A stretch of DNA of 6,813 nucleotides from Actinomycetota bacterium (GCA_009705435.1 WLTJ01000089.1:1-6813); one strand, 5' to 3'; positions 1 through 6,200 are shown, counted from the stretch's first letter. Program-made: numbers and translations. Notes: generated from the letters alone by a model not told the origin.

Positions 1-45
1 GAGGGACGCTTTCGTGTTCCACCAATCGTTGGATTGGACGGTTGA
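1..45 (+). CDS. gatC: GatC C-terminal end (partial, 5' end outside window)
   Basis: Reading frame 1 encodes EGRFRVPPIVGLDG followed by TGA at 43-45. GatC proteins typically end with a short phenylalanine/valine-proline motif (F-x-VP-x-I), and this fragment fits that. It lies one base upstream of gatA, which is the expected gatC-gatA-gatB order. GatC is the small subunit that bridges GatA and GatB in the tRNA-dependent amidotransferase. Only the last 14 residues are visible, so the call depends on this short motif plus position. The frame agrees with a stop codon directly before the gatA ATG. Confidence 0.82.
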   Translation, partial: EGRFRVPPIVGLDG

Positions 46-46
46 G

Positions 47-1495
47 ATGACAACAATTCCTAGCACTGCGGCTGCCATCGCCGATGCTGTTCGCTCTGGA
101 GTCCTGAAGGCCACTGATGTTCTTGAAGCACACTTAGCGCGTATTGCTGAACGCGAAGGAGAGATTCATGCCTTCAACTTGGTGACTACCGATGAGGCAC
201 GTGCTGCCGCTGCGCGCATTGACGCCGATGTTGCTGCAGGTCGTGATCCAGGAGTGCTCGCAGGTGTGCCGATAGCGATTAAAGACAACATGTGCACACG
301 AGGCATTGCAACCACCTGTTCATCGAAGATTCTTGAGGGCTGGCGTCCGCCGTATGACGCAACTGTTGTTCAGCGTTTAGCGGCTGCGGGAGCGGTCACA
401 ATCGGTAAAACCAACCTCGACGAATTTGCTATGGGGTCAAGCACCGAGAACTCGGCTTTTGGTGTCACCTATAACCCGCGCGACATCACTCGCGTGTCAG
501 GTGGTTCAAGTGGCGGAAGTGCTGCTGCTGTCGCTGCTGGTTTTTCTCCGATCAGTATTGGTAGCGATACTGGTGGCTCAATTCGTCAGCCTGCAGCATT
601 ATGTGGTGTCGTCGGCGTCAAGCCCACCTATGGCACGGTGAGTCGTTATGGGTTAGTGGCTTTTGCTAGCAGTCTTGATCAGGTCGGTCCATTCTCCAAT
701 GATGTGCGTGACTCGGCCTTGGTGCTGGAAGCAATCAGTGGTCATGATCCCATGGACTCAACTTCAATTCCGCAGGGTCCATTGTCTTTGCAAGGCGTGT
801 TGTCTCAAGGCGTGGAAGGTTTACGCGTCGGTCGGATCACCGATATGCCTGGTGGCGCCGACCCCGATGTCACTGAGCGTCTTGAAGCAGCCTTTGACGC
901 TCTTCAGGCTGCTGGAGCAATCATGGTGGACGTGCAGATGCCGTCAATGAAATATGGATTAACGGCTTATTATTTGATCGCCCCCGCAGAAGCCAGCAGT
1001 AACTTGGCGCGTTATGACGGCGTGCGTTACGGCATGCGAGTCAACGCACCTGATACCAATGCAATGTACAGCGCAACGCGCTCGGCTGGATTTGGAGATG
1101 AGGTAAAGCGCCGCATCATGCTGGGTACCTATGCTTTGTCGGCTGGGTACTACGACGCCTATTATGGCAAGGCCCTCAAAGTTCGTCGCTTGATCAGCGA
1201 AGATTTTGATCGTGCTTACACCAAGGCTGATGTGTTGTTAACGCCGACTTCGCCGATCGTGGCTTTTCCAGTCGGGGCAAAGTCGGATGATCCACTGGCG
1301 ATGTATCTCTGCGATGTGTACACAATCCCCACCAACTTGGCTGGACATCCAGCAATGAGCGTGCCCTTTGGTACTGGTGCCTTTGGTTTGCCAGTCGGTG
1401 TTCAGATTATGGCTCCAACTTTGGGTGAGCAAACAATGTTTAGAGTTGCCGCTTCATTAGAGCGCAGCATGATTGCGTCTGGTGGTGGACGATGA
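47..1495 (+). CDS. gatA: Asp-tRNA(Asn)/Glu-tRNA(Gln) amidotransferase subunit A
   Basis: GatA is the glutaminase subunit of GatCAB. It releases ammonia from glutamine for transfer to Glu-tRNA(Gln) or Asp-tRNA(Asn) in the cytoplasm. From ATG 47 the protein is 482 residues, the normal family length. The amidase-signature triad is visible: Lys79 (in AIKDN), Ser154 in the GGSSGGS loop (151-158) and Ser178 in SDTGGS (173-178). These are the same numbers as I remember for Staphylococcus aureus GatA, which supports this start. Other family blocks include NLDEFAMGSSTE (123-134) and YLIAPAEASSNLARYDG (about 309-325). The frame stays open upstream to a GTG at 14, but that would overlap the gatC end; ATG 47 follows the gatC stop by one base, suggesting translational coupling. 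The stop overlaps the gatB start (ATGA). Confidence 0.97.
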   Translation: MTTIPSTAAAIADAVRSGVLKATDVLEAHLARIAEREGEIHAFNLVTTDEARAAAARIDADVAAGRDPGVLAGVPIAIKDNMCTRGIATTCSSKILEGWRPPYDATVVQRLAAAGAVTIGKTNLDEFAMGSSTENSAFGVTYNPRDITRVSGGSSGGSAAAVAAGFSPISIGSDTGGSIRQPAALCGVVGVKPTYGTVSRYGLVAFASSLDQVGPFSNDVRDSALVLEAISGHDPMDSTSIPQGPLSLQGVLSQGVEGLRVGRITDMPGGADPDVTERLEAAFDALQAAGAIMVDVQMPSMKYGLTAYYLIAPAEASSNLARYDGVRYGMRVNAPDTNAMYSATRSAGFGDEVKRRIMLGTYALSAGYYDAYYGKALKVRRLISEDFDRAYTKADVLLTPTSPIVAFPVGAKSDDPLAMYLCDVYTIPTNLAGHPAMSVPFGTGAFGLPVGVQIMAPTLGEQTMFRVAASLERSMIASGGGR

Positions 1496-2973
1496 CTCAG
1501 TTCGATATGAGTAAGAACGAAATCAAGGTTGCGCCCAACGATGGTTCATATCTTTTGGATGGTTACGAATTGGTGTGTGGACTAGAAGTCCATGTGGAAC
1601 TTGCAACTGCAACTAAATTGTTTTCTGCGAGTGCTAACAGATTTGGTGATGAACCGAATACTCATATTGATCCCGTCACTCTTGGTCTGCCGGGAGCCTT
1701 GCCAGTACTCAATCGTCAGGCAGTTGAGTTGGCGATGCGTATTGGACTGGCCCTGAACTGCACTGTGCAAGCAAGCACCTTCCATCGCAAAAATTATTTC
1801 TATCCCGACATGCCTAAGGCGTATCAGATTTCGCAATATGACCAACCTATTAACGTCAATGGTTGGCTGGAATTGCCGGGCGGCAAAAGCATTGGTATTG
1901 AGCGCGCTCACCTTGAAGAAGACACGGGAAAGAGCACCCATGTCGGTGGTGCTGGTGGTCGTATTCATGGCAGTGCCCATTCATTGATTGACTTCAACCG
2001 CGCCGGTGTGCCGTTGGTTGAAATTGTTGGTCGCCCAGATATCGCTACCCCCGATGAGGCCCGTCAATATGTGACCGAACTTCGCCAGATCTTGGTAGCC
2101 ATTGGAGCCTCTGATGCGAAAATGGAAGAAGGCTCAATGCGCTGTGATGCCAACGTCAGTGTGCGCAAACCTGGAGCACCACTTGGTATTAGATGCGAGA
2201 TCAAAAATGTGAACTCAGTTCGTTCACTTGGCCGCGCTATTGAATACGAGGCCCGTCGTCAGATTGTTTTACTTGAAGCAGGCGAGAAGATTCGCCAAGA
2301 GACTCGCCACTGGGATGAGACTGATGGTCGTACCCATACCTTGCGTTCTAAAGAAGATGCTGATGATTATCGCTACTTCCTTGAGCCTGATCTGGTGCCG
2401 CTCGATCCAGACGCGGCGTGGATTGAGGCAGTGCGTGCAGCATTGCCGATGTTGCCACGCGAGCGAAGAAATCGTTTGGCACAGGCAACTGGAGTCGCCA
2501 GCGATGCAGAATCAATCATGGTCATCGTTGAACGCGGACAAGATGATTATGTGCTCGCTGTCGGTCTAGCTGGTGGAGATGTGGGGCGAGCCTTGGTACA
2601 TGTCAAGGAGGCTTTTGCTGAGCAGGGTTCCAACCCCGCAGTGCCTGCAGGTGATCTTGCGGGAATGATTATTTTGGAAACTGGTGGCAAATTGACCTCC
2701 ACCCAAGCCAAGACGGTTCTCGGTGAACTTGTGGCTCACGGTGGAGGAGATGCCACGGCCATTGCTGCTGCGAAGGGTTTTGAGGCGCTGGATAACTCGG
2801 CGCTTGAAGCCATCGTCGATCAAGTCATCGCCGCTCAAAGCGAATCCTGGGCAAAATATTGTGGTGGTGAAGAAAAGGCCATGGGCGCTTTGGTTGGAGC
2901 GATCATGAAAGCCAGCCAAGGTAAGGCTGACGGCAAGGCCGTGACGGCGTTGCTACAAGCCAAACGTTCTTGA
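1492..2973 (+). CDS. gatB: Asp-tRNA(Asn)/Glu-tRNA(Gln) amidotransferase subunit B
   Basis: GatB activates the misacylated aminoacyl-tRNA as a phosphoryl intermediate and accepts ammonia channelled from GatA. The 493-residue protein has the catalytic cradle domain with GLEVHVE (30-36, metal-binding Glu32 and His34), RKNYFYPDMPKAYQ (99-112), HLEEDTGKSTH (140-150) and the GatB signature IDFNRAGVPLVEIV (166-179). The C-terminal YqeY-like tRNA-binding domain covers roughly 345-490 and ends with MGALVGAIMKASQGKADG. The short glycine-rich insertion after STH (151-161) is, as I recall, common in actinobacterial GatB. The ATG overlaps the gatA stop by 4 bp; a second in-frame ATG at 1507 is a possible but less likely start. 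There is a non-conserved N-terminal extension of about 20 residues before the catalytic core. Confidence 0.97.
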   Translation: MTQFDMSKNEIKVAPNDGSYLLDGYELVCGLEVHVELATATKLFSASANRFGDEPNTHIDPVTLGLPGALPVLNRQAVELAMRIGLALNCTVQASTFHRKNYFYPDMPKAYQISQYDQPINVNGWLELPGGKSIGIERAHLEEDTGKSTHVGGAGGRIHGSAHSLIDFNRAGVPLVEIVGRPDIATPDEARQYVTELRQILVAIGASDAKMEEGSMRCDANVSVRKPGAPLGIRCEIKNVNSVRSLGRAIEYEARRQIVLLEAGEKIRQETRHWDETDGRTHTLRSKEDADDYRYFLEPDLVPLDPDAAWIEAVRAALPMLPRERRNRLAQATGVASDAESIMVIVERGQDDYVLAVGLAGGDVGRALVHVKEAFAEQGSNPAVPAGDLAGMIILETGGKLTSTQAKTVLGELVAHGGGDATAIAAAKGFEALDNSALEAIVDQVIAAQSESWAKYCGGEEKAMGALVGAIMKASQGKADGKAVTALLQAKRS

Positions 2974-2981
2974 AAGACAAC

Positions 2982-2985
2982 AGGA
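2982..2985 (+). promoter_or_regulatory. Ribosome binding site supporting the TTG start of folB
   Basis: AGGA lies 9 nt before the TTG at 2995, in the 21-bp gab between gatB and folB. The nearest ATG (3002) and the GTG at 2988 are out of frame with FolB, and the in-frame GTGs at 3016 and 3025 have no comparable purine-rich site. This favours TTG initiation. Confidence 0.5.
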
Positions 2986-2994
2986 CGGTGTCAC

Positions 2995-3390
2995 TTGACC
3001 GATGACAACGGTACCGTGGCATCTGTGACAGACCATATTTTGATAACTGGACTGCGGGTAGTCAGTGTGATTGGGGTGCTTGAACATGAGCGTCAGGCGG
3101 CCCAACCTTTGCGAGTGGATATAGACATTCATGTCGATCTCAAAGATGCTGGGCGCAGTGATGACCTCAGTCAGACTGTCCATTACGGAGAAGTTTCGAT
3201 GCAGATTGCTGAGGTAGCGCGCAAAACCAGCGACCTTTTGCTTGAACGTTTGGCTCAGCGAATGGCCGATGTGGTGTTGCAGTTCCCTGGCGTTCTTGGC
3301 GTTGAATTGACATTGACCAAATTGCGTCCACCGATACCCGAAGATGTGGAATCGTCGGCCGTGCGTATCCTTCGCCTGCGGACAACCTGA
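2995..3390 (+). CDS. folB: Dihydroneopterin aldolase
   Basis: FolB cleaves 7,8-dihydroneopterin to 6-hydroxymethyl-7,8-dihydropterin and glycolaldehyde in folate biosynthesis. The 131-residue protein has the family pattern: IGVLEHER (26-33), SDDLSQTVHYGEV (55-67) and LTKLRPPIP (107-115). Compared with remembered S. aureus FolB, the likely catalytic residues are Glu32, Tyr64 and Lys109. The usual Gly-x-His-Gly before the glutamate is Ser-Val-Ile-Gly here, a mild departure. About 10-15 N-terminal residues precede the conserved core (first strand near residue 15), so GTG starts at 3016 or 3025 remain possible. The gene follows gatB by 21 bp and precedes folK by 12 bp, so it is probably cotranscribed with both. 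FolK uses its product. Confidence 0.92.
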   Translation: MTDDNGTVASVTDHILITGLRVVSVIGVLEHERQAAQPLRVDIDIHVDLKDAGRSDDLSQTVHYGEVSMQIAEVARKTSDLLLERLAQRMADVVLQFPGVLGVELTLTKLRPPIPEDVESSAVRILRLRTT

Positions 3391-3402
3391 GCGGGCGCAA
3401 CG

Positions 3403-3873
3403 ATGCACCAAGCGGTGATTGCCCTCGGATCCAATTTGGGTGACAGGGTTGAATTTCTCAAATTTGCGATTGATCAATTAGGCGACAGCGTCTTGTCTCA
3501 GTCACAGGTGTTTGAAACTGATCCCATTGGTGGGCCAGACAATCAAGGGGCTTATCTCAACATGGTGGCAGTGATTGAGACTGAGTTAGATCCGTATGCG
3601 TTCATGCGTTGGTTGCACAGAATCGAAGCTGATGCCGGGCGCGTTCGCGAAATCCATTGGGGTCCAAGAACTCTTGACCTTGATCTATTGTTCTTTGATG
3701 ATGTGTGCATCAGCGGAGGAGAACTGACGGTGCCACATCCGCGTTATAGCGAGCGCCGTTTCGTGCTAGCTCCACTGAGTGAGGTGGCCCCTCAGCGTTG
3801 TCCGATTGATTGGGAAATCAATCTGCCTCCCGATGCCGTCTACGGACGCGGGCCATTGAACGACTGTCGCTAG
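3403..3873 (+). CDS. folK: 2-amino-4-hydroxy-6-hydroxymethyldihydropteridine pyrophosphokinase (HPPK)
   Basis: FolK transfers pyrophosphate from ATP to 6-hydroxymethyl-7,8-dihydropterin, preparing it for dihydropteroate synthase. The protein is 156 residues, the usual length. Visible family blocks are ALGSNLGDR (7-15), ETDPIGGPDNQGAYLNMV (38-55), Arg82, the HPPK signature WGPRTLDLDLLFF (86-98) with Mg-binding Asp92 and Asp94, and VPHPR (110-114). The C-terminal 20 residues are not conserved with anything I recognise. ATG 3403 begins 12 bp after the folB stop; a GCGGGCG stretch is only a weak ribosome binding site, so translation may be coupled to folB. The TAG stop overlaps the convergent DHPS-like gene by 4 bp, leaving no room for an intergenic terminator. 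Confidence 0.96.
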   Translation: MHQAVIALGSNLGDRVEFLKFAIDQLGDSVLSQSQVFETDPIGGPDNQGAYLNMVAVIETELDPYAFMRWLHRIEADAGRVREIHWGPRTLDLDLLFFDDVCISGGELTVPHPRYSERRFVLAPLSEVAPQRCPIDWEINLPPDAVYGRGPLNDCR

Positions 3874-4619
3874 TTAAGTCCGAGTTCGCTTTCGACACGA
3901 CGAATTTTCTCTGGGTAATGCCCGCGACCAAATTCAGGTTGCTGCTTGAGAACAATTTCTAAGAGTTCATCGTGCTGAGCAGTTTCTTTCCAGGGTAGAG
4001 CGATGTACAGAGGCAAATTGAAGACGCGCAACTTGTCGAGATGTGAATACACACGTTTTTGATAGAGGTAGCGCTCTTCCCACGGCCAATTTGATGGGGC
4101 GAAGCCAGTCCCTGGATCGAGGATGCACAGTTTGCGCAAGCCGTAGCGATCAGCGATCTTCAATTGCGCCTCAAAAAAATCCAACATCACTTGCACGGGA
4201 TCGGCTTTGACAAGTTCCATCTCGCGTGGATTCGGGCCCGATAAAAAGGGCAAGACAATGGGGGCCTGAAAATCGGCGGCTACCTGCCACATTTCTGTGC
4301 TCTGCATTCCATCGGCGGCGTTGATGACCGTGGCTCCGTGCTCTAAGGCGAGGCGGGTGACTTCGGGCTTCCATGAATCAATACTCACGGGAACCTTGAA
4401 TAAGGCCAGGGCTAAGATGATCTCCTTGAGCCTTGCCCATTCCTCTTGCCATGGAATAACCGTGGCTTTGTCGGTCGAGCCTTGACCGCCCAGATCAATA
4501 CCGTTACATCCATGATTCAGCAGATATTCACCTCTCCGCTTGGCAGAGATAGCGTCAATTGCGATTGAATCAAGGTTTAATGAGTCAGGTGAAGCGTTTA
4601 CAACGCCATACAAGAACAT
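3870..4619 (-). CDS. Dihydropteroate synthase-like (pterin-binding family) protein, non-canonical
   Basis: From ATG 4619 this is a 249-residue protein with a recognisable but eroded DHPS TIM-barrel pattern: YGVVNASPDSL (4-14; canonical NVTPDSF), GIDLGGQGSTD (40-50; canonical IDxGGESTRPG), VSIDSWKPEV (78-87), ATVINAADGM (96-105) and ILDPGTGFAP (166-175). Asn8, Asp42, Asp81, Asn100 and Asp168 are kept. Several substrate-binding elements are not: the STRPG loop is STDKA, the lysine usually in DPGxGFGK is lost, the SRKS motif is ALPWK (207-211), and the terminal Arg-x-His-Asp block is not recognisable. The final barrel segment is short. It may be a specialised paralog rather than the p-aminobenzoate-condensing FolP. 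A longer in-frame reading to 4853 would lie antisense to gpgS; the core begins at residue 4 of the short form, so ATG 4619 is preferred. It is divergent from gpgS and convergent with folK. Confidence 0.85.
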   Translation of the reverse strand: MFLYGVVNASPDSLNLDSIAIDAISAKRRGEYLLNHGCNGIDLGGQGSTDKATVIPWQEEWARLKEIILALALFKVPVSIDSWKPEVTRLALEHGATVINAADGMQSTEMWQVAADFQAPIVLPFLSGPNPREMELVKADPVQVMLDFFEAQLKIADRYGLRKLCILDPGTGFAPSNWPWEERYLYQKRVYSHLDKLRVFNLPLYIALPWKETAQHDELLEIVLKQQPEFGRGHYPEKIRRVESELGLN

Positions 4620-4626
4620 GCTTTTC

Positions 4627-4632
4627 AGGTTA
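4627..4632 (-). promoter_or_regulatory. Possible leaderless -10 element for the DHPS-like gene
   Basis: The minus strand reads TAACCT followed by 7 nt and then the ATG at 4619. TAnnnT about 6-7 nt before the start codon is the typical actinobacterial leaderless arrangement. The ribosome binding site upstream of this ATG is weak (GAAAAG), which fits. No good -35 hexamer is visible: a TTGATA lies 23 bp upstream, too far. Tentative. Confidence 0.3.
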
Positions 4633-4638
4633 TGCGAT

Positions 4639-4642
4639 GGAG
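4639..4642 (+). promoter_or_regulatory. Ribosome binding site of gpgS
   Basis: GGAG sits 5 nt before ATG 4648. It selects this codon over the earlier in-frame ATG at 4540, whose 36 extra residues would be antisense to the DHPS-like coding region and have no counterpart in the family. Confidence 0.65.
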
Positions 4643-4647
4643 CAAAG

Positions 4648-5550
4648 ATGAGCGCTATCAAGACATTTGACCCAACGAGATGGACTCTTGCCAGCGCAAT
4701 CGCCGCTAAAGGTGAGCGCACAATATCGGTCTGTATCCCATGTCGTAATGAGGCCGGCACCGTCGGTGATCTTGTACGCATGATCGAACCGACTTTGCTC
4801 GGTACTTTGATTGACGAGTTGATCGTGCTTGATGATGATTCAAGCGATGGCACTGGTGAGATCGCTGCTGAAGCGGGCGCAACAGTTATCCCGGTGGACT
4901 ATGTGCATTTTTTTCACGGCGTAGAGCGCGGCAAAGGCAACGCTCTGTGGGCCAGTTTGTTGGTCAGTTCGGGCGACATCGTGGTGTGGATTGATGGAGA
5001 CATCACAAGTTTCACAACCGAATGGATTATTCGTTTGGTGATGCCGTTACTGATTGACGAAGAACTTGGTTTAGTCAAAGCAAATTATGAACGTCCATCG
5101 CATTTAGGTGGCGGAGGGCGCACCACTGAGTTGGTGGCGCGTCCGTTGCTGTCGATGTATTTCCCTGAGATCGCTGATCTTCAGCAACCATTGGCTGGAG
5201 AATTCGCAGGTCGACGCACAATGCTTGAGGCGATTCCGTTTGCCACTGGGTGGGGCGTGGAGATCGGGATGCTGATTGATATGGCCGCCAAGTTTGGTCC
5301 AGAGAGTCTTGGTCAGGTCGATCTAGGCGTCCGTCTGCATCGCCACCATAAGTTGGAAACATTGGCAATTCAGGCCGCCGAAGTTGCCGCCACATTGTTG
5401 ATGCGCATTGCTCAGCCGCCTAGTTTCGCTGAAGCAATACCTATGTTGCATCGCAAGGCACTCGATCCGATGCAACTGAATATTGCAAGTCGTCCACCTA
5501 TCAATTCTTTGCCGAAAATGTCTCAGCCGTTGTTGGATGAACGTAAATAA
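4648..5550 (+). CDS. gpgS: Glucosyl-3-phosphoglycerate synthase-like glycosyltransferase (GT81)
   Basis: GpgS transfers glucose from an NDP-glucose donor to 3-phosphoglycerate, giving glucosyl-3-phosphoglycerate. That is the precursor of glucosylglycerate and, in mycobacteria, of methylglucose lipopolysaccharides. The 300-residue protein has a GT-A fold: TISVCIPCRNE (25-35), ELIVLDDDSSDGT (57-69), RGKGNALW (94-101), the metal-binding DGD (116-118, in DIVVWIDGD), acceptor-loop GGGGRTTELVARPLL (154-168), GWGVEIG (201-207) and DLGVRLHRH (225-233). His231 matches the metal-ligand histidine remembered from M. tuberculosis GpgS (Rv1208). It is somewhat shorter than that protein (324 residues), mainly in the acceptor loop before GGGRT and at the C-terminus. 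The last 28 bp overlap the convergent RibD-like gene. Mannosyl-3-phosphoglycerate or related activity is an alternative, since donor specificity cannot be read here. Confidence 0.9.
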   Translation: MSAIKTFDPTRWTLASAIAAKGERTISVCIPCRNEAGTVGDLVRMIEPTLLGTLIDELIVLDDDSSDGTGEIAAEAGATVIPVDYVHFFHGVERGKGNALWASLLVSSGDIVVWIDGDITSFTTEWIIRLVMPLLIDEELGLVKANYERPSHLGGGGRTTELVARPLLSMYFPEIADLQQPLAGEFAGRRTMLEAIPFATGWGVEIGMLIDMAAKFGPESLGQVDLGVRLHRHHKLETLAIQAAEVAATLLMRIAQPPSFAEAIPMLHRKALDPMQLNIASRPPINSLPKMSQPLLDERK

Positions 5551-6131
5551 CGCAGAAATAAAAATCCTTCGTCTTGACACACATGCGCCAGATGCCACGG
5601 ATCGCGTAGAGCCCACGAACCTTGGCTGATACGCCCACCCTGACCTCCGATAAATCGTGGGGCGATTGTGAGGCACACTTCATCAACAAGATCAGCGGCC
5701 AGCATTTGTCCGTTGAGATCGGGTCCGCCTTCAAGAACACAGACCGAGCCCGGTAAGTCTTTGACGAAGTCGCGCACATCGCCCGAAACAATGCGCGTGT
5801 TGCCAGACGCCAGGAGGGCTTGGGAGTTGCGGCCCAAATCACCAGAAATCGAGGCCACCACAAGGACTTGGTGAGCGGGGAGTGGCGAATATGTGTCTTG
5901 ACGAACTGTGTGTGCTCCCACGAGCACACTGTCAGCGCCACGATGGAGATGGAGAAAAACTGCCCTGTCTGTGGGCCCGCCCAAAAGAGCAGAGTTGCCC
6001 TCAAGAGAGATTGCCCCATCCACCGTGCTGATCATCGACATCACGACCCAGGGGCGGTCTCCTTGGCGCACGCGATGCTCGTCGGAATACGCGATCTCCA
6101 GAGAAATCTCACCAGGTTCGGGGAAAAGCAT
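5523..6131 (-). CDS. Pyrimidine reductase family protein (RibD C-terminal domain, DHFR-like fold)
   Basis: This 202-residue protein is a stand-alone RibD C-terminal reductase domain with no deaminase domain. Family blocks: RPWVVMSMISTVDGAI (26-41), LLGGPTDRAVF (49-59), VLVGAHTVRQDTY (69-81, NADPH region), VLEGGPDLNGQML (132-144) and DEVCLTIAPRFIGG (150-163). The C-terminal pattern with AHVCQDEGFLFLRY (182-195) resembles mycobacterial Rv2671, a RibD homolog reported to have dihydrofolate reductase activity. The substrate could be the riboflavin intermediate (5-amino-6-ribosylaminouracil 5'-phosphate) or dihydrofolate; sequence alone does not decide. Start: ATG 6131 has AGGGG 5 nt upstream; the GTG at 6137 would be in contact with that site. 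The 3' end overlaps gpgS by 28 bp. Confidence 0.88.
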   Translation of the reverse strand: MLFPEPGEISLEIAYSDEHRVRQGDRPWVVMSMISTVDGAISLEGNSALLGGPTDRAVFLHLHRGADSVLVGAHTVRQDTYSPLPAHQVLVVASISGDLGRNSQALLASGNTRIVSGDVRDFVKDLPGSVCVLEGGPDLNGQMLAADLVDEVCLTIAPRFIGGQGGRISQGSWALRDPWHLAHVCQDEGFLFLRYLRSSNNG

Positions 6132-6136
6132 GAGCA

Positions 6137-6141
6137 CCCCT
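6137..6141 (-). promoter_or_regulatory. Ribosome binding site of the RibD-like gene
   Basis: The minus strand reads AGGGG, then 5 nt, then ATG at 6131. This spacing is good for ATG 6131 and excludes the in-frame GTG at 6137, whose first base is the last G of the site. A GACAAT hexamer just upstream (6142-6147) could be a -10 element but has no matching -35. Confidence 0.6.
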
Positions 6142-6181
6142 ATTGTCTAGCGGAAATATTTGAAAAATTGTGCCGTACGGT

Positions 6182-6200
6182 TTCTGACGCTGTGTCAGAA
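6182..6200. repeat. Perfect inverted repeat, candidate operator
   Basis: TTCTGAC and GTCAGAA are exact reverse complements separated by GCTGT (7-5-7, 19 bp total). The left arm overlaps the candidate -35 element of the acyl-CoA dehydrogenase promoter, so a bound dimeric repressor would block transcription. The size and spacing suit TetR or GntR family dimers, but it does not match the KstR or KstR2 motifs I recall. There is no T-run after it, so it is unlikely to be a terminator. Confidence 0.55.

Noticed and set aside
1582..1980. Minus-strand open frame of 132 codons inside gatB
   Set aside because: It lies opposite highly conserved GatB coding sequence and its translation shows no recognisable domain.
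2953..3477. Minus-strand open frame of 174 codons across folB
   Set aside because: It spans the gatB end, folB and the folK start, all with clear family motifs on the plus strand; the antisense product resembles nothing known to me.
4540..4647. N-terminal extension of 36 residues on GpgS
   Set aside because: It is antisense to the conserved DHPS-like motif region; ATG 4648 has a good ribosome binding site and fits the family's N-terminus.
4620..4853. N-terminal extension of 78 residues on the DHPS-like protein
   Set aside because: It is antisense to the conserved start of gpgS, has no DHPS-like content, and the family core begins 3 residues after ATG 4619.
5501..6019. Second minus-strand open frame overlapping the RibD-like gene
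   Set aside because: It is a frame shadow of the RibD-like gene; all reductase motifs are in the other frame.
6153..6169. AT-rich block as a replication origin or attachment site
   Set aside because: It is only about 17 bp, with no DnaA boxes, direct repeats or integrase gene nearby; it is better explained as promoter DNA.
6182..6200. Rho-independent terminator reading of the inverted repeat
   Set aside because: There is no T-run on either side, the stem is only 7 bp and not GC-rich, and it lies upstream of two divergent genes where no transcript ends.
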